DNA of 64,000 nucleotides from Acanthochromis polyacanthus. Lineage: Eukaryota > Chordata > Actinopteri > Pomacentridae. Positions 57,601-64,000 of this stretch are shown one piece after another (position 1 is the first letter of the stretch; every line of letters starts with the position of its first letter). The notes under the pieces were generated by a model. That model saw nothing but the letters and a program-made list of their open reading frames with translations, was not told the origin of the DNA and made no database searches. The stretch is from contig NC_067121.1 in NCBI RefSeq assembly GCF_021347895.1, positions 12,721,962-12,785,961 on the forward strand, in the 5' to 3' direction. A program made the translations under genes and the position numbers.

Positions 57601-57960
57601 TCGCTTGGCTGTTTAAAAATGGCGCAGTCCCCTTTCCTCAAAACCAAGAACCACGTTCTCGCGCTATAAGCCCCGCCCCCCATAGCCCCCGCCCCTCACG
57701 CGAAAACACTGCCAGTAAGATTGAAACTTGAAAAAAGAAAACTGTAACTGAAAATCAGAAAGTTGAAACTGAAAACCTGTGAAACATGAAAAAATAAATA
57801 GATTGTAAAAAAAAAAAAAATCTAAAGATTGGCATTGTAAAACACATCATAGTACAAAAAATATCCTAATAAATATTGAGTTTTTTCAATGTTTGTATTT
57901 TCGCTTTCAATTCAACATTTTTCAATGCCAAAACTTACTGTCAGCATTATGGCTCCATAC
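54603..57960. mobile_element. 3.36 kb element with ~350 bp terminal inverted repeats
   Basis: The left end GTATGGAGCCATAATGCTGA is mirrored by the right end TCAGCATTATGGCTCCATAC. The match continues inward for about 350 bp with small indels (left to about 54960, right from about 57610), including GCGTGAG…GGGGCTTATAGC. The 4 bp ACAG follows outside on both sides (54599-54602, 57961-57964) and may be the target duplication. The interior contains a minus-strand multi-exon gene remnant and, at about 55040-55230, 'catttccaccaagggaaccgg', which looks like the end of a PIF/Harbinger-type element. Superfamily unclear. Confidence 0.8.
56042..57328 (-). pseudogene. Possible Myb/SANT-like accessory gene in the TIR element
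   Basis: First exon 57196-57328: ATG then MQQFLAKKSPHFDRLHSVIP, …EQELMQAAEQTTDLDP, with donor CTG/GTAAGT. A middle exon near 56400-56506 has good borders, but its frame is uncertain. A last piece at about 56042-56240 reads EAAVDLLQYLETSEERFLEQ, stop, then TTALLQNIQRTDENS. This helical end is in the style of the Myb/SANT-like second protein of PIF/Harbinger elements. At least one in-frame stop and one unresolved phase make it non-functional as read. The assignment is tentative. Confidence 0.4.
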
Positions 57961-57964
57961 ACAG

Positions 57965-58440
57965 GCAGCATCAGAAGCCAAACAACATATTCCTCACAAA
58001 GAAAGTGCATACATGTAGCTCTATTATACAGAATCTCCAAACCAGAATTTATCTGCATCCAATCCATGCAGTGCTGAGAGTTTTACCAGTATGACACAGT
58101 CAGAAATGTGGGTAGTCACATGACAGACTAGCAAATTGAGGATGTTGCTCATTCAACTCAGTGTTCAAATGTTAGCCTATTAGGACTATTATAGATAGAC
58201 TACGTTAGCTACACCTGTCTTCTGACTGTCTGTACTGAAATTATGTCAACATGATATTTTATCGTGACTGCTGACACTCTATATTTTCCTTTGATTTCCA
58301 AGAGAATATCCCTAGTCAATGAATATAATAGAAACCTCTGATATTCATTGACTATGGATATTCACTTGCAGAACAAGGCCTGATCTTTCCACTAACACAG
58401 ACCCTATTCCACCCATTGTCACAAAACATTCTATTCATGT
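57965..58440. other. erg intron, unassigned
   Basis: Contains a near-palindromic pair around 58300-58370 ('ttgattt…gaatatc' and 'gatattcattgactatgg'); otherwise nothing recognisable. Confidence 0.3.
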
Positions 58441-59085
58441 AAAATCTCAGTCAATCAATGAAGTGCCATGCAATTCAGCATAGGCGATCATTTCTCTCCA
58501 GCTCCTCCGATCTTTTGCTCTCTGAATTGTGACTGTTGCCAATTCTAAATGTAGCATGATGTAAATCCATCTATCATTTTCATTCTCTGTCCACCTTGTC
58601 CTCTCTTCCCATTAATTTTTCCAGCTGTGACGATATATTCCAGGGTCTCCTTCCTTAAGTCCTCCTTCCTTGTGTCCAAACAATGTTGCTTGCATTTCCT
58701 AATTTTGTTCAGTTGTGTATAATTTGTGTTTAGTGTTTTTAAAACATTTTCATTGGTTATTCTGTCCGTGTAAGATATACACAGCATGCGTCTGTAAAAC
58801 CAGATCTCTGCTGCAGTGATTTTGTTTGACATTTTATTATTTATGTTGCAAGATTCAAATCCGTATATCAGAACTGGTAGGATGTAACAGCTCAGAGGCC
58901 TCATATGGATGCTAATTGCTATTTTCTTATTTGCCGGTATGTTTTTCATTTTTGTAAATGCTGTTCTTGTAATTGCTACTCTACATGTCTGTTTCACATC
59001 TTCCATCTGATGTTATCCATGAACCAAGATATCTGAAATGATGAACTTGCTTCAGCATTTCTTGGTCTAATTCTATGTTACGGGT
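58440..59085 (-). pseudogene. RTE-type LINE 3' fragment
   Basis: The minus-strand frame 58545-59006 gives YILPVLIYGFESCNI, TAAEIWFYRRMLCISYTDRI and TNENVLKTLNT, then GQRMKMI. This is the C-terminal region after the reverse transcriptase core in RTE-related LINEs (usually AAEMRFYRRMLRISWKDRITNEEVL). The fragment is truncated at its 5' side and continues past a frame break into HLELATVTIQRAKDRRSWRE at about 58.5 kb. It is different from the LINE at 38.5 kb. Confidence 0.72.
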
Positions 59086-59503
59086 AATTTCAAAGAAAAA
59101 TGTTATGTAAAATTTATTCATCTTAAATTCCTGTAAACACGGCTTCTATCATGGCAATTTAAAGTAACATAATTCTTTTGTATTCTATATGTTACACATG
59201 ATACATACTGCTTAACTGTGGACATTTACACATTTCTGGTCAATATCATGATGTAAATTTTATTCCTTTTTAAAATCTCAATTCATTTCATTTGACTATT
59301 ATAGACCAAAACATCAAAGCAAATTTTGCATATGTTTAAACTTACCTGGTAGTAAAATGTTAATGTAATATGTAATAAAAACATTTTTTTTTCTATTACA
59401 AAAAAATTAAATAAGTGACATTCAATACGTTTTCCAATGTTGTGCCATAATTATTACACAGACAATAGGTGCATTCAGCTTACACACTGTATTTGTAAAG
59501 TAC

Positions 59504-59594
59504 CTGCGTGAGTTGAAGATATTTTGTGTTTGTATGGTCTTCTGAATCCATCACAGTCATCTCCACTCAGAAGACTTCCAGATTCATTATTTAC
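59504..59594 (-). CDS. kcnh2/6-like: erg-type K+ channel, exon after the CNBD
   Basis: 91 bp between CACCTGCAG and GTACTT. Encodes VNNESGSLLSGDDCDGFRRP and YKHKISSTHA, following LRD of the preceding exon in phase 0, in the place of the RKRKLSF region of KCNH2. Conservation is modest, so the exon is supported mainly by its borders, phase and position. Confidence 0.65.
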
Positions 59595-59621
59595 CTGCAG
59601 GTGGTGGTGGGATGGTGGGAG

Positions 59622-59628
59622 GTGTGCG

Positions 59629-59680
<52 letters not shown>
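59622..59680. repeat. (TG)n microsatellite
   Basis: About 25 TG units, with variants at the left edge. It lies immediately upstream (in gene sense) of the exon at 59504-59594. Confidence 0.95.
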
Positions 59681-59681
<1 letters not shown>

Positions 59682-59813
59682 GGGGCGGGGAGGTGAAGCA
59701 CATGCATTGATAAAGAAAATGGGCAGTTATTATTGATTTAACTGGAAATGAACAATTTAAGATGCTGATCCATCAGAGCTGTACATTTTAAGTCTCTTTG
59801 ATATTTACACTTG

Positions 59814-59814
<1 letters not shown>

Positions 59815-59865
<51 letters not shown>

Positions 59866-59875
59866 GTATATATAT
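59815..59875. repeat. (TA)n and (TGTA)n microsatellite
   Basis: About 19 TA units, then a few ATGT units. Confidence 0.95.
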
Positions 59876-59887
59876 TAATATAGACAT

Positions 59888-60165
59888 ACAGGGTGTCACA
59901 AAAAATGGATACACACTTTAAATAATTGTAAACTATGATAGGTGTTTATTATAATTCATTTACTTTTCAACATGTAAAAGAATTTACAAACATCATTCTA
60001 TTGTTTTGTCACAGCCTGTTCTCAAAGTGATGTTCGTTCTAGTCCAGACACTGCCGACAACGCGAAGTGATGGAATAGCACACATCATGAAACAGTTCCC
60101 TTGGTATTTGCGTGCATTCACGTTCAGTGGTTGCTCTCAATTCAGTCACTGAGGTCTGTCAGAAC
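59888..60165 (-). mobile_element. mariner/IS630-like element end with C-terminal coding remnant
   Basis: ATACAGGGTGTCACAAAAAA is typical of mariner-group termini. Inside, the minus strand reads LRATTERECTQIPRELFHDV, …SRCRQCLD, then HHFENRL, the usual C-terminus of a mariner/IS630-like transposase with stops. The element is otherwise lost. The rest of the intron (60166-60630) shows nothing recognisable. Confidence 0.55.
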
Positions 60166-60636
60166 ATTACCAAGGACCAAACCCAGCATCTGGTGATGTC
60201 TGTGGGTTACAGACTTCAGGTTCACATTGACTGCAAAGGATTTACAACCAAATATTGAAAATGACAATTTGATTTATTTGATTATGTTAGTTTGTCCAAT
60301 TATTTTTTGTCCCTTAAAAAAATGGAAGACACATATAAAATGTGTTGTAATTCCTCCACCGTTCACCTGATTTGGATGTTAATACCTTTCAATTTAAGCT
60401 GAAATTCTGCACTGACAGCACACTGTGATAGTTTAATTCCATTGTGGTGGTGTAGAGAGCCGCAATGCAGAAAACTTGTGTCAATGTCCAAAGATATATG
60501 GACCACACTGTATTGTAGAACTACTTGCCAAATGATCCACTGGATTCAGAGCCCTCAAATTTAGTCTCCATTGCTGACAAATTACATTGTCTACAGGGAC
60601 TTAATCAATAAAATAGTTGTACCATAAGTAACATAC

Positions 60637-60708
60637 ATCTCTGAGGTTGAAGGTGATATCCAGGTTGGACCAGAAATATTCACAGAATTTGGGATATATG
60701 TCCAGAAC
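60637..60708 (-). CDS. kcnh2/6-like: erg-type K+ channel, exon: end of CNBD
   Basis: 72 bp, 24 codons: [24 protein letters not shown], matching [24 protein letters not shown] of KCNH2. Acceptor TTTACAG and donor GTATGT are both good. Phase 0 at both ends. This C-terminal helix closes the cyclic-nucleotide-binding homology domain. Confidence 0.92.
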
Positions 60709-60807
60709 CTGTAAACACAAACAGTAAGAGAAAAATAGCATTGGTATTGTAAATATGCAATCAAAAATATAATAAGAAATATCAATATTATATATATGTT
60801 GAGTATA

Positions 60808-60975
60808 TTAGGGTCACAGGGGAGCTGGAGCATATCCTAGCTGACTTGGGGCAAAGGCAGGGGACACCCTGGACCAGATGCCAGTCTGTCGCAGGGCCAC
60901 ATATACAGACACACATTCACACTCACATTCACACCTACAGGCAATTTAGAAGATCAATTAACCCCAGCGTAACCC
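60808..60975 (-). mobile_element. Fragment of the tRNA-derived SINE, reverse orientation
   Basis: Inverse of the 3' half of the SINE at 62658: CTGCGACAGACTGGCATCTG, TCCAGGGTGTCCCCTGCC and CAGCTAGGATATGCTCCAG are all recognisable. The tRNA head is missing. Located in the intron between two CNBD exons. Confidence 0.85.
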
Positions 60976-61065
60976 GGTTCGTGTCCCCACCTTCTGGAAA
61001 TATTTCATTATTCATTCATACTGTTTTGGTAGAAACTAGATAGGTTGGACAGCAAAACAAGATAC

Positions 61066-61187
61066 CTCCAACATGTCCTTTCTTTGTATTGTGTGCAGAT
61101 CACAATAGGTCAGGGCTTTGACATCAGCACTGGATTTTCCTGGCAGATCATAAGGATTAATAGGCTCCCCAAAAATATCATTCTTTC
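61066..61187 (-). CDS. kcnh2/6-like: erg-type K+ channel, exon: CNBD second part
   Basis: Encodes [20 protein letters not shown] then [21 protein letters not shown], the second half of the cyclic-nucleotide-binding homology domain. It follows TTGTCTTCCAG and ends at GTATCT. In erg channels this domain does not bind cAMP but controls gating and trafficking. No lesions. Its splice phase matches both neighbours. Confidence 0.95.
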
Positions 61188-61324
61188 CTGGAAGACAAGA
61201 AAATGTAGGTATGATAAAAATGTAGTACTCTTGATGAAGGAGGCCTTAGTGACTTTCCTCAAATCTTGCTTGGGCCTCTTGATGGAGTTTGTAGCCTGTA
61301 CCTAAGTGTCGTACTGGCACCTAC

Positions 61325-61499
61325 CCAATATAGCTAACACCACATCTCCTTTAAGGATCTCTATGGATCCTCTGGAGATGAAATACAGAGCAGATATCAG
61401 GTCTCCAGCATGGACTAGGGTGTCACCAGGAGGAGCATGAGTCGTCTTGAACCTCATTGCCAGGGCCTTTAGACACCCCTTAGTGGATCCTAGACACCA
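61325..61499 (-). CDS. kcnh2/6-like: erg-type K+ channel, exon: CNBD first part
   Basis: Encodes [20 protein letters not shown] then [20 protein letters not shown] and [15 protein letters not shown], almost identical to KCNH2 ([35 protein letters not shown]). Human KCNH6 and KCNH7 differ more here (HLGDV or HCGDV), which favours a KCNH2-like or fish kcnh6a-like gene. Borders are GTCTAG and GTAGGT. The pore and voltage-sensor exons would lie beyond 64000; none is seen in 61500-64000. Confidence 0.95.
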
Positions 61500-61867
61500 G
61501 AACAAATGCAGTGTGTTAGTCCATGTTTTCTGACATGTTTATCTTTGATAAGCACGCAATAGTGGATTCAAAAAGCACTCAAATGCCATCACTTTCTCCA
61601 AACTGTAGTTTTTAAGGGATAACATTGCCATTTTTGTGTACCAATGTACACTTAAAGCCGATAATCAAAAGTAAACTTGTATTGAAAGAAATGTATGCAA
61701 TTTTCTTTCAAACAAACTGAAATTTCTCATTTCCATTATAAAGAATATATAAGTACAGTCACTAAATATTCAGACCCCATCATTTTTAACATTTTTGTTG
61801 TAAATGTGATAGAAGCCAATTAATAGATTAAATAAGCATTTTTTCCTCCATCAACTTTCACACAATT
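61500..61867. other. Unassigned stretch upstream of the CNBD exon
   Basis: A/T-rich intron sequence of the erg gene; no further exon is recognisable here. Confidence 0.35.
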
Positions 61868-62300
61868 GTCGTGCCCTCCACCTCTGCTTAGTTGTTAGCT
61901 TTCCCTCTCCCTCATTCCATTTTCCCTTATTGTGGCATGAGTGTGTCTGTGTGTGTGTGTTTCCCTCCTACTGGGTAAATCACTTGATTGAGGACACCTG
62001 TGTTGGGGAATGGCTCACCTGCCAGTGATTTCCACAGTCTACCATTAAACAAGGGTTGAGCTCATAATTCCATGACAGAGAGTTGATCAGACTGTAGTCA
62101 ATCAAGTAGTTCTGTTATGCTTTGTTTTGCTCTGGTTTAACCTGATCCTTCTCTGCCTATTTCCTGATCCATGCCTGGATAGACTCCTCCCTGACTACCC
62201 TTGGATATGCAAACCCAGGTCCCAATCTGGACATGCATTCCACATCAAACCCTCTCTGGATCCAAAGCCAGCCTCGTGTCAAGAACCTCCATGAGCCAAG
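61868..62300 (+). mobile_element. C/T-rich interspersed repeat
   Basis: Begins TGTCGTGCCCTCCACCTCTG, matching the start at 30248. It includes a short GT run, then CCTGATCCATGCCTGGATAG-type sequence. 62310-62390 is a further fragment with CTGGTATACCGGGCACTG, a motif of other fish repeats. Confidence 0.45.
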
Positions 62301-62392
62301 CCACATGGCCCTCTTCAGCCTGGGGTAGACTGGCCATCTGGTATACCGGGCACTGTGGTGGGCCGGTGTCTAGTGGGGGGGCTGGTTGAATA

Positions 62393-62554
62393 AACTAGCC
62401 CTGAAAATGGATGGCGTTGGAGCGTCGGGCCCATACCCAGTCATCGCCAGCAACAGGAGCCACGAGGACTAAGCTGTGATAAATAGAAGGGTCACTGCAG
62501 CGGGTGCAAGCCTGGGTGGGACCGCCGTGAGTGCAGATCTTGGTGGTAGTAGCA
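62393..62554 (+). pseudogene. 28S rRNA gene fragment, decayed
   Basis: AACTAGCCCTGAAAATGGAT, GGCGTTGGAGCGTCGGGCCC, ATACCC, GAGCCACGAGGACTAAGCTG and GTGCAGATCTTGGTGGTAGT follow the order of a conserved 28S rRNA region. A variable expansion segment is shortened, and several CpG sites have changed to TG or CA. Flanks are other repeats, not rDNA. It is a dispersed copy, either a retroposed rRNA piece or a SINE of 28S origin, and not a working rRNA gene. Confidence 0.85.
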
Positions 62555-62657
62555 GACTCCGTGACCACTCTCCCTCTTCACACTGCCAGTGAAGTAGAGT
62601 AACTTGTTTCCCAGCTCACATCATTGTTATAATTAATGATAGTGATTTTGTTATTTG

Positions 62658-63026
62658 GCTGCACAGTGGCCTAGTGGTTAGCACTTTTGCCTTGCAGCAA
62701 GAAGATCCCCGGTTCAAATCCCGGCCTGAGCCTGGGATCTTTCTGCATGGAGTTTGCATGTTCTCCCTGTGCATGCGTGGGTTTTCTCCGGGCACTCCGG
62801 CTTCCTCCCACAGTCCAAAAATATGCTGAGGTTAATTGGTTACTCTAAATTGCCCATAGGTGTGAGTGTGAGTGTGATTGTTTGTCTGTATATGTAACCC
62901 TGCGACAGACTGGCAACCTGTCCAGGGTGTCCCCTGCCTTCGCCCGAGTCAGCTGGGATAGGCTCCAGCACCCCCCGCGACCCTAGTGAGGATAAAGCGG
63001 TGTATAGAGAATGGATGGATGGATGG
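62658..63026 (+). mobile_element. tRNA-derived SINE, full length (369 bp)
   Basis: Flanked by 13 bp direct repeats ATTTTGTTATTTG (62645-62657 and 63027-63039). The head has RNA polymerase III promoter boxes: A box TGGCCTAGTGGTTAGC and B box GGTTCAAATCC. A conserved body follows (GAGTTTGCATGTTCTCCCTG, GTTTTCTCCGGGCACTCCGG). The tail is L2-like, ending in GGATGGATGGATGG repeats. This structure fits the V-SINE-type group of fish. The intact duplication suggests a fairly recent insertion. Confidence 0.93.
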
Positions 63027-63138
63027 ATTTTGTTATTTGGGTCTAGTAGTTTCTGTTTTGCCATGGTGGTGTGCAGTCGAAGTGGGCTTGGACTGTGTGA
63101 GCTTCTGGTTATGCATAGCTGTGTATACCATTAGCAAT

Positions 63139-63170
63139 CTTCCCCTATCTCCTAAAACAGATAGGGGAAG
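63139..63170. other. 12 bp perfect hairpin
   Basis: CTTCCCCTATCT and its exact complement AGATAGGGGAAG, separated by 8 bases. No neighbouring gene end explains it. Confidence 0.8.
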
Positions 63171-63880
63171 GGTTCTAGTTAGTAGCCCCATTCTTATGTT
63201 AGTGTTTACCTGTACTGTTAAGATTAAGTTATAATTTCCTGCATACTGCATGTCAGATCGGTCTGTTTGTTCACCTCCTGGAATAGTGTACTCCGTTTCC
63301 ACTACAGAGGTCACTGGAGCTTTACTTGTGTTCCTTGCCTTAGTTACTCTCTCCTTCCATTAACTATTCCCTTGTATTCCAGCCACCCTATCTATCCTTC
63401 CCTCATCTTCCTCTCCCAGTTTCCTGCATTATTTGGTAGTTATGTGTTGTGTTGTGTTGTGTGTGTGTTCTTGTATGTCTGTAATGAGGGTGATGTCAAC
63501 ATGTCAAAATATGAGCAGCAAAGACTATCTGAACTAAGTGTTGCAGAAAGTAATTTAAAAAATGTGTATTCAGTGATGCTTATATCATGTCTCATATTAC
63601 AACAGCATTTGTGTTATTCGTGCTGTTAGCTTCTTGCTCACTAATCTGCTTGTTTAAGGTGGTATTTCTGCTAATCTTGCTGGGCACACAGTATGTTGAC
63701 CCCAAGTAAAATATATACTGAGGGCATAGTAGGCATACTGTGGTAAAAACTGTACCCATGAGTATCCTCTATGGGTCCTTAACATATGATAAAATTAGTT
63801 TTGTCCTGGAATGTGCCTCCAGTATATCACGGCATTACTGTTAATGCACATGTAGAACAATTTCCGTTGTTGAAAGTCCA
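63171..63880. other. Unassigned right part of the window
   Basis: A C/T-rich patch at 63330-63425 and GTTGT repeats at about 63445-63470; no gene or family identified. Confidence 0.3.
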
Positions 63881-63884
63881 CTCT

Positions 63885-63935
63885 CATATGTACATCGCTT
63901 TGGATCAAAATGTCTGCTAAATGAAATTGTAGTTG
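63885..63935 (+). mobile_element. Conserved fish repeat tail
   Basis: ACATCGCTTTGGATCAAAAT followed by GTCTGCTAAATGAAATTGTA closely matches the 'CGCTTTGGATAAAAGCGTCTGCTAAATG' tail found on many fish interspersed repeats. The body upstream was not delimited. Confidence 0.5.
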
Positions 63936-64000
63936 CAGTAATGAAGCAAAAGTCATCTTTCAGATACTTGCATTTATTCATAGCCAGGTAAAAAGAAAAT

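Noticed and set aside
62393..62554. Working 28S rRNA gene
   Set aside because: Only ~160 bp of more than 3 kb is present, with CpG decay and repeat flanks.
62661..62725. Functional tRNA gene
   Set aside because: A and B boxes are present but the cloverleaf is not kept, and the sequence continues into a SINE body with target duplications.

Overview
This window is typical of a teleost fish chromosome. The evidence is a set of fish-type mobile elements (Tc1 elements with IR/DR ends, hAT MITEs, piggyBac MITEs, Rex1-, RTE- and L2-like LINEs, a tRNA-derived SINE with an L2-like tail), introns with GT/AG borders, and exons of a vertebrate ether-a-go-go-related (erg) potassium channel. There are no bacterial-style operons. 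It is accessory, repeat-dense DNA; the only ordinary host gene I can recognise is the 3' half of the erg channel gene on the minus strand at 49.3-61.5 kb.

Layout. 1-9130 is a T-rich satellite of about 84 bp units, homogeneous in the middle and decayed at the edges; two insertions split off its last units (9131-10395). 10.4-13.0 kb holds a short tandem-repeat element and a minus-strand Rex1-like LINE. 13.0-14.7 kb holds a degenerate 260-280 bp triplicate, a foldback and a MITE. 14.7-18.9 kb carries a minus-strand CACTA/EnSpm-like transposase gene split by a perfectly bounded, apparently young Tc1 element with an intact transposase. About 4 kb away, 22.8-26.9 kb carries a plus-strand BEN-domain gene with six recognisable exons and three disabling lesions. 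The two face away from each other and could be the two arms of one large element or a divergent gene pair.

27-37 kb is a stack of elements: a hAT element with an 8 bp target duplication and a BED-finger exon, a piggyBac MITE with a 32 bp perfect palindrome, hAT MITEs (one with its empty site preserved elsewhere in the window), and a broken piggyBac transposase interrupted by a MITE. 38.5-41.4 kb is an RTE-type LINE. 41.5-48.3 kb holds hAT remnants, a Penelope-like terminal structure with a hammerhead-ribozyme-like core, a second copy of a mosaic TIR element, and several dead Tc1/IS630 transposases. The erg gene region (49-61.5 kb) has introns loaded with Tc1, L2, RTE and mariner-like fragments, a TG-rich decayed minisatellite and a 3.36 kb element with about 350 bp terminal inverted repeats. 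61.9-64 kb has a C/T-rich repeat, a decayed 28S rRNA fragment and an intact SINE with a 13 bp target duplication.

The main novelty candidates are the mosaic TIR element that carries a piece of a piggyBac MITE starting at the centre of that MITE's palindrome, the CACTA plus BEN divergent pair, the hammerhead-like motif, and the nested insertions that can be dated relative to each other. Several frame breaks lie in short homopolymers, so assembly indels should be excluded before calling every gene dead. All family names come from motif recognition by eye; no database search was run.
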